Shown: in pieces, positions 1-8,156 of the stretch
Layout: every line of letters begins with the position of its first letter
How positions within the stretch are numbered: position 1 is the first letter of the stretch
From: Azospirillum oryzae
GTDB lineage: Bacteria > Pseudomonadota > Alphaproteobacteria > Azospirillales > Azospirillaceae
NCBI RefSeq assembly: GCF_008364795.1
Contig: NZ_VTTM01000021.1
Coordinates: 1-43,325, forward strand
Direction: 5' to 3'
DNA: 43,325 bases
Notes under the pieces: model-generated
What the model was told of the DNA's origin: nothing
The model's input: only the letters and a program-made list of their open reading frames with translations
Database searches by the model: none
Program-made: the position numbers and the translations under genes

Positions 1-3000
1 GTGTCGATCAGGGTGGCGAACAGCGTGTTGCCGGTCGAACCCAGGGTGATGACGTCGGTGCCCGTGCCGCCGGTCAGGGTCTCGATCGCCGACAGCACCA
101 TGGTGGTGCCGGTGGTGCCGAGGCTGACGACGTCGGAGCCCGCACCGCCAACCAGCGTGTCGATCAGCGAGATCGCCAGCGTGTTGCCGGTATCGCCCAG
201 CGTGACGACGTCGGTGCCCGCAGCGCCGGTCAGCGTCTCGATGCCGCGCAGCAGCACCGTGTTGCCGGCCGTGCCCAGCGTGACGACGTCCGTACCGGCG
301 CCGCCGATCAGGATGTTGACAGCCGACACCGTGACCGTGTTGCCGGCCGAACCCAGGAACACCAGTTCCGAACCCGTGCCGCCGGTGATCGTCTCCAGCG
401 CATTGGCCAGGAGGGTCGCGCCGACCGAGCCGATAGTGATGACGTCCGTGCCGCCCTGGCCGGTGATCGTCTCCAGAGCCGAGACCAGCAGGGTGTTGCC
501 GGTGGTGCCCAGAGTGATGGCGTCGGTGCCCGCACCGCCCGTCAGCGTCTCCAGACCCGAAGCCAGCATGGTGGTGCCGGTGTCGCCGATGGTGACGACG
601 TCGGTGCCGCCCTGGCCCGTCAGCGTCTCGATGCCGCGGACGAGGATGGTGTTGCCCGTCGTGCCCAGCGTGACGACTTCGGTGCCCGCACCGCCGACCA
701 GCAGTTCCAGACCCGAGACCAGCAGGGTGTTGCCGGCCGCGCCGAGGAGGACCCAATCGGTGCCCGTGCCGCCGGCGATCGTCTCCAGCGCCGAAGCGGT
801 GAGCGTGCTGCCCGCCGTGCCCAGCGTGATGACGTCGGTGCCCGTGCCGCCGGTGACCGTCTCGAGAGCCGAGACCAGCATGGTGGCGCCGGTGGTGCCC
901 AGCGTGACGACGTCGGTAGCAGCGCCGCCGGTGACCGTCTCGAGAGCCGAGACGAACAGCGTGTTACCCGCCGAACCCAGCGTGATGACGTCGGTGCCGC
1001 CCTGGCCAGACAGGGTTTCCAGAGCCGAGACGAACAGGGTGCCGCCGGCGGTGCCGATCGTGATGACATCGGTGGCAGCGCCGCCGGTGACCGTCTCGAA
1101 CAGCGAAACCGACGCGGTGTTGCCCGTGTCGCCCAGCGTCAGGACGTCGGTGCCGCCCTGGCCGATCAGCGTCTCGATGCCGCGGAGCAGCAGCGTGTTG
1201 CCGGCCGAACCGAAGGTGACGACGTCGGTGCCCGTGCCGCCGATCAGGATGTCGATGCCCGACACCGCGACCGTCGAACCGGCCGTGCCGAGGAACACCA
1301 GTTCGGAGCCCGTGCCGCCGATGACCGTCTCGAGCAGGTTGGCGAGCAGGGTCGTGCCGGCCGAGCCGATGGTGACGACGTCGGTGCCGCCCTGGCCCGT
1401 CAGGGTCTCAAGACCCGAAACCAGCAGGGTGTTGCCCGAGGTGCCCAGAGTGATCACGTCGGTGGCAGCGCCGCCGATCAGGGTCTCCAGGGCCGAAGCC
1501 AGCATGGTGGTGCCGGTGTCGCCGATGGTGACGACGTCGGTGCCGCCCTGGCCGGTCAGGGTCTCGAGGCCGCGCACGGTGACGGTGTTGCCCGCCGTGC
1601 CCAGCGTGATCGCGTCGGTGCCAGCACCGCCGATCAGGAACTCAAGAGCCGAAGCCAGCAGGGTGTTGCCGGCCGAACCCAGGAAGACCAGGTCCGAACC
1701 CGTGCCGCCCGTCAGCGTCTCCAGACCCGAAGCCAGCAGCGTGCCGCCGACCGAGCCCAGCGTGACGACGTCGGTGCCCGTGCCGCCCGTCAGGGTTTCG
1801 AGCAGCGACACCAGGATGGTGTTGCCGACCGTGCCCAGGGAGACGACGTCGGTGCCGACCTGACCGGTCAGCGTCTCGAGACCGGTCACCAGGATGGTGT
1901 TGCCGAGGACCGAGCCGATGGTGACGACGTCGGTGCCGCCCTGGCCCGTCAGGGTCTCGAGACCCGAGACGAACAGGGTGCTGCCGGCGGTGCCGATGGC
2001 GATGACGTCGGTGCCCGTGCCGCCAATGACCGTCTCGAACAGCGAGACCGACGCGGTGTTGCCCGTGTCGCCCAGCGTCAGAACGTCGGTGCCGGTGGCG
2101 CCGATCAGCGTCTCGATGCCGCGGAGCAGCAGCGTGTTGCCGGCCGTGCCGAAGGTGACGACGTCGGTGCCCGTGCCGCCGATCAGGATGTCGATGCCCG
2201 ACACCGCGACCGTCGAACCGGCCGTGCCGAGGAACACCAGCTCGGAGCCCGTGCCGCCGATGACCGTCTCGAGCAGATTGGCGAGCAGGGTCGTGCCGGC
2301 CGAGCCGATGGTGACGACATCGGTGCCGCCCTGGCCCGTCAGGGTCTCAAGACCCGAAACCAGCAGGGTGTTGCCCGAGGTGCCCAGAGTGATCACGTCG
2401 GTGGCAGCGCCGCCGATCAGCGTCTCGAGGGCGGCGACCTGCATGGTGGTGCCGGTGTCGCCGATGGTGACGACGTCGGTGCCGCCCTGGCCGGTCAGCG
2501 TCTCCAGGCCGCGCACGGTGACGGTGTTGCCCGCCGTGCCCAGCGTGACGACGTCGGTGCCCGTGCCGCCGATCACGAACTCGAGACCCGACACCAGAGC
2601 CGTGCTGCCGGCCGTGCCGAGGAAGACCAGATCGGAGCCCGTGCCGCCGGCGATCGTCTCGAGCAGGTTGGCGAGCAGGGTGTTGCCAGCCGAACCCAGC
2701 GTGACGACGTCGGTGCCGGCACCGCTGCCGGTCAGCGTCTCGAGAGCCGAGACGAACAGGGTGTTGCCCGAGGTGCCGATGTTGACGACATCGGTGCCGG
2801 CGCCGCCGGCGATCGTCTCGAGGGCGGTGGCGACCAGGGTGTTGCCGGCCGAACCCAGCGAAATGACGTCGGTGCCGCCCTGGCCCGTCAGGGTCTCAAG
2901 ACCCGAAACCAGCAGGGTGTTGCCCGAAGTGCCGATGGTGACGACGTCGGTGGCGGCGCCGCCGGTCAGCGTCTCGAGAGCCGAGACCAGCAGGGTGTTG

Positions 3001-5288
3001 CCGGTATCGCCCAGCGTGATGGCATCGGTGCCGGCAGCGCCCGTCAGGGTCTCCAGGCCACGCAGCAGGACCGTGTTGCCGACGGTGCCCAGCGTGACGA
3101 CGTCGGTGCCGGTGCCGCCGATCAGGACGTCGATGGCCGAAACGGTCAGCGTGTTGCCGGCCGTGCCGAGGTACACCAGTTCGGAGCCGGCGGCGCCGGT
3201 GATGGTCTCGACCAGGCTGGCGAGGATCGTCGCGCCGGCAGCGGCCAGCGTGATGACGTCGGTGCCGCCCTGACCCGTCAGCGTCTCGACCGCCGAAACC
3301 AGCAGGGTGCTGCCGGTGGTGGCGATGGTGACGACGTCGCTGGCGGTGCCGCCGGTCAGCGTCTCGATGCCACCCACGACCAGCGTGTTGGCGGTGTCGC
3401 CCAGCGTGATGACGTCGGTGCCGCCCTGGCCCGTGATCGTCTCGACCGCGCGAACCAGCAGCGTGCCGCCGATGGTGCCCAGCGTGACGACGTCGGTGCC
3501 GGTGCCGCCGATCAGCGTCTCGACCGACGAAACGGTGGTCGTGTTGCCGGCCGTGCCGAGGAACACCAGATCCGAGCCGGCGCCGCCGGTCAGCGTCTCG
3601 AGCAGCGAAGCCGTGACGGTGTTGCCGGACGAGGCCAGCGTGATGACGTCGGTGCCGCCCTGACCCGTCAGCGTCTCGACCGCCGAAACCAGCAGGGTGC
3701 TGCCGGTGGTGGCGATGGTGACGACGTCGCTGGCGGTGCCGCCGGTCAGCGTCTCGATGCCACCCACGACCAGCGTGTTGGTGGTGTTACCGAGCGTGAT
3801 GACGTCGGTGCCGCCCTGGCCCGTGATCGTCTCGACCGCGCGAACCAGGATGGTGCTGCCGGTCGTGCCGATGGTGACGACATCGGTGCCATCGCCGCCG
3901 ACCAGGGTCTCGATCGCCGAAACGGTGGTCGTGTTGCCGGCCGTGCCGAGGAACACCAGATCCGAGCCGGCGCCGCCGGTCAGCGTCTCGAGCAGCGAAG
4001 CCGTGACGGTGTTGCCGCCGGAGGCCAGCGTGATGACGTCGGTACCGCCCTGGCCCGTCAGCGTCTCGACCGCCGAAACCAGCAGGGTGCTGCCGGTGGT
4101 GCCGATGGTGACGATGTCGGTGCCGGCGCCGGCGGTCAGCGTCTCGATCCCGGCCACCAGGACGGTGTTGCCGGCCGAGCCGATGGTGACGACGTCGGTG
4201 CCGGTGGCGCCGGTCAGCGTCTCGACCGCGGTGATCAGCAGGGTGGTGCCGGTCGTGCCGAACGAAACCACGTCGGACAGCGTGCTGCCGGTCAGCGTCT
4301 CGATCAGCGAGACCTGCAGGGTGCTGCCGGAGGTGCCAAGGGTGATGATGTCGGAACCGCCGGCGCCAGCCAGCGTCTCGAGCCCCGAAACCAGCATGGT
4401 GGCGCCGGTGCCGACGATCGAGATGACGTCGGTGCCGCCCTGGCCGGTGATCGTCTCGAGCGCGGTGACCAGCATGGTGGTGCCGGTCGTGCCCAGCGTG
4501 ACGATGTCGGTGCCGGCGCCGCCAGCCAGCGACTCCAGGCCGGAGAGCAGGACGGTGTTGCCGGACGTGCCGAGATAGACGACGTCGGTGCCGTTCTGAC
4601 CGGTGATCGTCTCGAACGCGACGACCTGCAGGGTGTTGCCCGCGGTGCCCAGCGTGACGATGTCGGTGCCCGCGGCGCCGGTCAGCGTCTCGAGGGCCGA
4701 CACCAGGATGGTGTTGCCGCCGGAGGCCAGCGTGACGATGTCGGTACCCGCGTCGCCGGTCAGCGTCTCGATGGCCGAGACCAGCAGCGTGTTGCCGGCA
4801 GTGCCCAGCGTGACGATGTCGGTGCCCGCGGCACCGGTCAGCGTCTCGACCGCCGAAACCAGCAGGGTGTTGCCCGCGGTGCCCAGCGTGACGATGTCGG
4901 TCCCCGCGGCGCCGGTCAGCGTCTCGATGGTCGAGATCAGCAGCGTGTTGCCGGCAGTGCCCAGCGTGACGACATCCGTGCCCGCGCCGCCGGTGATCGT
5001 CTCAAGCAAAGACACCAGCATCGTGGAGCCGGACGTGCCGACCGAGATCACATCCGTCGAGCTGCTGCCCACCAGGGTTTCCAGCAGCGAAACCTGCAGG
5101 GTGGAACCGGCCGTCAGCGTGATGAGTTCGGTGCCCGCAGTACCAATCAGAGTTTCCAGCGCCGAGATCGACACCGTGTTACCGGAGGTCCCGAGCGTGA
5201 TGACGTCAGTACTGGAGCTGCCGATGATTGTAGAGAACTGTCCTAGTGTTAGGGTTGAACCCGTCGTTACGTTAAAGGTTCCAGCCAT
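1..5288 (-). CDS. Giant RTX-like 26-residue-repeat protein (N-terminal part, runs off left edge)
   Basis: The minus strand is open for 1,762 codons from ATG at 5288 to the window edge; the C-terminus lies outside. The start has a clear AAGGGG Shine-Dalgarno six bases upstream. After a short N-terminus (MAGTFNVTTGSTLTLG) nearly everything is a 26-residue unit, about 67 copies, with consensus LETLTGGAGTDVV followed by TLGTAGNTLLVSA. Each unit contains one match to the RTX nonapeptide GGxGxDxUx, but spaced 26 residues apart instead of 9. Thr is about six per unit; I saw no Cys and almost no Lys. There is no N-terminal signal peptide, which fits a type I secretion substrate with a C-terminal signal (inference). 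A beta-solenoid or S-layer/adhesin-type surface protein is likely. The adjacent TPR-glycosyltransferases could glycosylate it, but that is speculative. The long plus-strand open frames over this region are antisense shadows. Confidence 0.88.
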   Translation of the reverse strand, partial: MAGTFNVTTGSTLTLGQFSTIIGSSSTDVITLGTSGNTVSISALETLIGTAGTELITLTAGSTLQVSLLETLVGSSSTDVISVGTSGSTMLVSLLETITGGAGTDVVTLGTAGNTLLISTIETLTGAAGTDIVTLGTAGNTLLVSAVETLTGAAGTDIVTLGTAGNTLLVSAIETLTGDAGTDIVTLASGGNTILVSALETLTGAAGTDIVTLGTAGNTLQVVAFETITGQNGTDVVYLGTSGNTVLLSGLESLAGGAGTDIVTLGTTGTTMLVTALETITGQGGTDVISIVGTGATMLVSGLETLAGAGGSDIITLGTSGSTLQVSLIETLTGSTLSDVVSFGTTGTTLLITAVETLTGATGTDVVTIGSAGNTVLVAGIETLTAGAGTDIVTIGTTGSTLLVSAVETLTGQGGTDVITLASGGNTVTASLLETLTGGAGSDLVFLGTAGNTTTVSAIETLVGGDGTDVVTIGTTGSTILVRAVETITGQGGTDVITLGNTTNTLVVGGIETLTGGTASDVVTIATTGSTLLVSAVETLTGQGGTDVITLASSGNTVTASLLETLTGGAGSDLVFLGTAGNTTTVSSVETLIGGTGTDVVTLGTIGGTLLVRAVETITGQGGTDVITLGDTANTLVVGGIETLTGGTASDVVTIATTGSTLLVSAVETLTGQGGTDVITLAAAGATILASLVETITGAAGSELVYLGTAGNTLTVSAIDVLIGGTGTDVVTLGTVGNTVLLRGLETLTGAAGTDAITLGDTGNTLLVSALETLTGGAATDVVTIGTSGNTLLVSGLETLTGQGGTDVISLGSAGNTLVATALETIAGGAGTDVVNIGTSGNTLFVSALETLTGSGAGTDVVTLGSAGNTLLANLLETIAGGTGSDLVFLGTAGSTALVSGLEFVIGGTGTDVVTLGTAGNTVTVRGLETLTGQGGTDVVTIGDTGTTMQVAALETLIGGAATDVITLGTSGNTLLVSGLETLTGQGGTDVVTIGSAGTTLLANLLETVIGGTGSELVFLGTAGSTVAVSGIDILIGGTGTDVVTFGTAGNTLLLRGIETLIGATGTDVLTLGDTGNTASVSLFETVIGGTGTDVIAIGTAGSTLFVSGLETLTGQGGTDVVTIGSVLGNTILVTGLETLTGQVGTDVVSLGTVGNTILVSLLETLTGGTGTDVVTLGSVGGTLLASGLETLTGGTGSDLVFLGSAGNTLLASALEFLIGGAGTDAITLGTAGNTVTVRGLETLTGQGGTDVVTIGDTGTTMLASALETLIGGAATDVITLGTSGNTLLVSGLETLTGQGGTDVVTIGSAGTTLLANLLETVIGGTGSELVFLGTAGSTVAVSGIDILIGGTGTDVVTFGSAGNTLLLRGIETLIGQGGTDVLTLGDTGNTASVSLFETVTGGAATDVITIGTAGGTLFVSALETLSGQGGTDVITLGSAGNTLFVSALETVTGGAATDVVTLGTTGATMLVSALETVTGGTGTDVITLGTAGSTLTASALETIAGGTGTDWVLLGAAGNTLLVSGLELLVGGAGTEVVTLGTTGNTILVRGIETLTGQGGTDVVTIGDTGTTMLASGLETLTGGAGTDAITLGTTGNTLLVSALETITGQGGTDVITIGSVGATLLANALETITGGTGSELVFLGSAGNTVTVSAVNILIGGAGTDVVTLGTAGNTVLLRGIETLTGAAGTDVVTLGDTGNTLAISLIDTLVGGAGSDVVSLGTTGTTMVLSAIETLTGGTGTDVITLGSTGNTLFATLID
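1..5288 (-). repeat. About 67 tandem 78-bp coding repeats with higher-order blocks
   Basis: The basic period is 78 bp (for example the GTGATGACGTCGG-type block at 46 recurs at 124), equal to 26 codons. A few units are one codon shorter or longer. Larger blocks are duplicated: DNA around 1090-1620 recurs around 2029-2559 at an offset of 939 bp (12 units plus one codon), and 3251-3390 recurs at 3641-3780 at an offset of 390 bp (5 units). This indicates growth by unequal recombination of multi-unit blocks. Confidence 0.9.
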
Positions 5289-5925
5289 ACTAATCCCCTT
5301 CAGGTTTGGTTCGCCGGCGGATGAACCATCTTTAAGGCGCGCGTCACGCTCGGCTGATGGCAGGCAGAGTCAGTCCTAGCGCGAGCTAACACACCGTGCC
5401 CTTGTTATCCGAAGGAATGGACCCAAGGCAACGCGTTTCTACCGAAGTGGGTAGGGCGAAACGCCTGACCGGACGGGCAGCCCCATAACGGCCATATCCC
5501 ACTCCTACGACCCCTCCGACAAGTGCCTGGAAAATCTGTCGAAATACCCGGTATGGCCAATTCGCAACAGGCCTGTTTGAAGTTGGGGGTACCCACAGTC
5601 CAGCAGTTCGCCGCCGCCGCCGCCGCGGTGCAGGGCTCATTCCCACTCGACTCGCGTCTCCGACGGCGAGCAATTACACAGCTTTCCCGGTCACCGTCAC
5701 TTCACCCGCCACGGCCTGGCTTAAGCCTTTGCAGTCATCATCGTTACAATTTCATAATATGCACAGTATTGCCGACGCCGCCCCGGCGTGGATGCCTAGC
5801 GTGGATGCCTGTGCGACCAGGATCACGCTTGGAGAATTCGGGAACACCCGCTATTCCGTTCCGGCGGCCGGATCGGCAGTCTGCAGAACCGATGCCGCAG
5901 GACCGACAGGGACGATCGATCAAGC
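5289..5925. promoter_or_regulatory. 637-bp divergent intergenic region between the repeat gene and the TPR-glycosyltransferase
   Basis: No credible gene is seen here: the short open frames lack ribosome sites and family resemblance. It must hold the promoters of two divergent genes. A hairpin GCGTTTC-TACC / GGTA-GAAACGC lies at 5433-5464, about 145 bases upstream of the repeat-protein start, probably in its 5' leader. The stretch 5736-5770 is unusually AT-rich. A GCC run sits near 5612-5630, and an imperfect direct repeat of GTGGATGCCT lies near 5788-5812. No operator for a named regulator was recognised. Confidence 0.5.
5729..5758 (+). promoter_or_regulatory. Candidate sigma70-like promoter for the TPR-GT9 operon
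   Basis: TTGCAG at 5729-5734 and CATAAT at 5753-5758 are separated by 18 bases within the most AT-rich part of the intergenic region. If used, the 5' leader of the gene starting at 5926 would be about 160 bases long. The match is by eye only; alphaproteobacterial promoters often diverge from this consensus. Confidence 0.3.
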
Positions 5926-8112
5926 ATGGCGACCATTCAGGAGGCACTCGCCGCGGCGGTGCGGCACCACCAAAGCGGCCAGATCGCCGTTGCGGCCCGC
6001 ATCTACCGCCGCATCATCGAGATCGCACCCGACCAGACCGACGCCCTGCATCTGATGGGGCTGGCCGTCCGGCGCGCCGGCCAGGGCGGTGCCGCGCTGC
6101 GCCTGCTGGCCCGCGCGCTGCGCCTCGATCCCGCCATGGCGGAGCCGCGCCTCAATCTCGGCAACATGCTGCGCGACTTCGGGTCCGGGCAGGGAGCGGC
6201 GGCGGCCTACCGCAGCGCCCTCGCCCTGCGGCCGGGCCTGACCGCCGCCTATGAGAGCCTGGGCGCGCTGCACCGCGGGCAGGGCCGCTCCGCCGAGGCT
6301 GAACGGGCCTATCGCCGCGCGATCCGTGTCGACCCGATGGCGACGGAAGGCCACAACGGACTGGCCAACGTCCTGCAGGAACGCGATGCGCTGGACGATG
6401 CCGTCGCGGCTTATCGCCGCGGACTGGCCATCGACCCTGCCCATGCCGCCGCCTGCAACAACATGGGCATCGCGCTCCGCGGGCTGGGCCGGGCGGACGA
6501 GGCGATGGCTTGTCACCGCCACGCCGTGGCGCTGGATCCGTATTTCGCCGCCGGCCACACCAGCCTCGGCCTTGCCCTGCAGGAGCAGGGGCGTCTGGAG
6601 GAGGCGGCGCGCGCCCATGCCCGTGCGGTCGCCGTCGATCCGGGCTTCGCCGGCGGCTATGCCAACCATGGCAACGCCCGGCTGAACCAGAACCGGGTGG
6701 ACGAGGCGGTCACCGGCTTCCGCCGCGCCGTGACGATCGACCCGGCCGGCCCGGACGCCCGCCGCAACCTCGGCATGGCCCTGCTCGTCGCCGGCCGCTT
6801 CGAAGAGGGCTGGCGCGAGTATGAGTGGCGGCTGCGCTGCAAGGACGCCCCCACCCACGCCGCCATGCCCAAGCCGCGCTGGAACGGCGAGCCGCTGGAG
6901 GGCCGCCGCATCCTGCTGCATGGCGAACAGGGGCTGGGCGACGCCCTGCAGTTCTGCCGCTACGTCCCCCTGGTGGCGGCGCGCGGCGGCCGGGTGCTCC
7001 TGGGCCTGCCGGCCCCGCTGCAGCGGGTGATGGCCGGGCTGCCGGGCGTGGAACGCTTCGTCAGCGGCCAGCTTCCCACCGACGCCTTCGACCTGCATCT
7101 GCCGATGCTGAGCCTGGGCGAGGTGTTCGGGACCCAGATGGACACCATCCCGCACCGCGTCCCCTACCTGTCGGCGGAGCCCGATCTGACGGCCCGCTGG
7201 GGCGAGCGGCTGAAGGGGCTGGCAAAGGACGGGGACGGCCTGAAGGTCGGCATCGTCTGGGCCGGATCGCCGACCCACGGCAACGACAAGAACCGCTCCA
7301 TCGGGCTGGCCCCCTTCGCGCGTCTGGCCGCCATCCCCGGCGTCAGCCTCGTCTCCATCCAGAAGGGACCGACCGAGGGGCAGGCGGCCAACCCGCCCGG
7401 CGGCTTCCCCCTGCTGAACCTGTCGCCCGACATCAAGGACTTCGCCGACACCGCCGCCATCATGGCCGGCCTCGATCTGGTGGTCTGCGTCGACACCTCC
7501 GTCGCCCATCTCGCCGGTGCGCTCGGCGTCCCGGTCTGGGTGCTGGTCCCCTTCGCCCCCGACTGGCGCTGGATGCTCGACCGCGACGACAGCCCCTGGT
7601 ATCCGACCATGCGGCTGTTCCGGCAGGACCGCCCCGGCTCCTGGGACGGCACCATGGACCGGCTCGAGCATGCGCTCCGCGAGCGAACCACACACGTCAA
7701 CCACACCCGAACAGGACCTTCCGACATGCCGATCCTGGCGCCCGTTTCCTGGGGCGAACTGCTGGACAAGATCACCATCCTCGACATCAAGGCCGAGCGC
7801 ATCGCCGACGCCGACAAGCTGGCCAATGTCCGGCGCGAGCGCGAGGCGCTGGTCGCCGTGGCGGCGCAGGCCGACACCGCCCGGCCGGAGGTGGCGGCGC
7901 TGATCGACGATCTGCGCGCGGTGAACACCACCCTGTGGGAGGTCGAGGACGAAATCCGCGACTGCGAGCGCGCGAAGGATTTCGGCCCGCGCTTCGTCGA
8001 ACTGGCCCGGCAGGTCTATCACACCAACGACCGCCGCGCGGCGCTGAAGCGCGACCTGAACCAGATGCTCGGCTCCGAGCTGGTCGAGGAAAAGTCCTAC
8101 CAGGCCTATTGA
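5926..8112 (+). CDS. TPR protein with heptosyltransferase-like (GT9-type) domain fused to DUF6165
   Basis: 728 residues in three parts. Residues about 5-290 form eight or nine 34-residue TPRs. Residues about 300-590 are a GT9/heptosyltransferase-like domain of the kind often joined to TPRs in this group, with GEQGLGDALQF near the start, LKVGIVWAGSPTHGN and the acceptor/nucleotide-side motif CVDTSVAHLAGALG. Residues 601-728 start with MPILAPVSWGELLDKITIL and match the DUF6165 family, normally a separate protein of this length; an in-frame ATG at 7726 has AGGAC upstream and could also make it alone. Likely a cytoplasmic sugar transferase acting on a surface polymer; donor and acceptor are unknown. 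It starts a plus-strand set of four genes. Its GT domain shares a nearly identical tract with the gene at 33053. Confidence 0.85.
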   Translation: MATIQEALAAAVRHHQSGQIAVAARIYRRIIEIAPDQTDALHLMGLAVRRAGQGGAALRLLARALRLDPAMAEPRLNLGNMLRDFGSGQGAAAAYRSALALRPGLTAAYESLGALHRGQGRSAEAERAYRRAIRVDPMATEGHNGLANVLQERDALDDAVAAYRRGLAIDPAHAAACNNMGIALRGLGRADEAMACHRHAVALDPYFAAGHTSLGLALQEQGRLEEAARAHARAVAVDPGFAGGYANHGNARLNQNRVDEAVTGFRRAVTIDPAGPDARRNLGMALLVAGRFEEGWREYEWRLRCKDAPTHAAMPKPRWNGEPLEGRRILLHGEQGLGDALQFCRYVPLVAARGGRVLLGLPAPLQRVMAGLPGVERFVSGQLPTDAFDLHLPMLSLGEVFGTQMDTIPHRVPYLSAEPDLTARWGERLKGLAKDGDGLKVGIVWAGSPTHGNDKNRSIGLAPFARLAAIPGVSLVSIQKGPTEGQAANPPGGFPLLNLSPDIKDFADTAAIMAGLDLVVCVDTSVAHLAGALGVPVWVLVPFAPDWRWMLDRDDSPWYPTMRLFRQDRPGSWDGTMDRLEHALRERTTHVNHTRTGPSDMPILAPVSWGELLDKITILDIKAERIADADKLANVRREREALVAVAAQADTARPEVAALIDDLRAVNTTLWEVEDEIRDCERAKDFGPRFVELARQVYHTNDRRAALKRDLNQMLGSELVEEKSYQAY
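7291..7647 (+). repeat. Copy 1 of a 357-bp nearly identical tract shared by two TPR-GT9 genes
   Basis: Aligning by eye with 34229-34585, only two positions differ over 357 bp, both silent, while the TPR halves of the two genes are clearly diverged. Identity is still high but decays back toward about 7150. It covers the C-terminal half of the glycosyltransferase domain and ends sharply after the codons for PGSWD. Confidence 0.9.
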
Positions 8113-8156
8113 GGTCCGGCAGCCCTCCTCCCCCTCCAACCCAAGGGTTCCGCTCC

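Noticed and set aside
1..5288. CRISPR-like array
   Set aside because: The 78-bp units are contiguous coding repeats without unrelated spacers, and variation is codon-structured.
1..5379. Five long plus-strand open frames over the repeat region (1-1863, 1894-3273, 3307-3663, 3697-4578, 4603-5379)
   Set aside because: They are antisense to an unbroken minus-strand frame with a good ribosome site, and they are broken wherever repeat variants create stops. Their Pro/Val/Ser/Thr pattern is simply the reverse reading of the 26-residue unit.
6825..8156. Upstream extension of the TPR-methyltransferase frame
   Set aside because: It overlaps the TPR-GT9 gene out of frame and reads as low-complexity Arg/Pro/Gly; the real start is ATG 8157.
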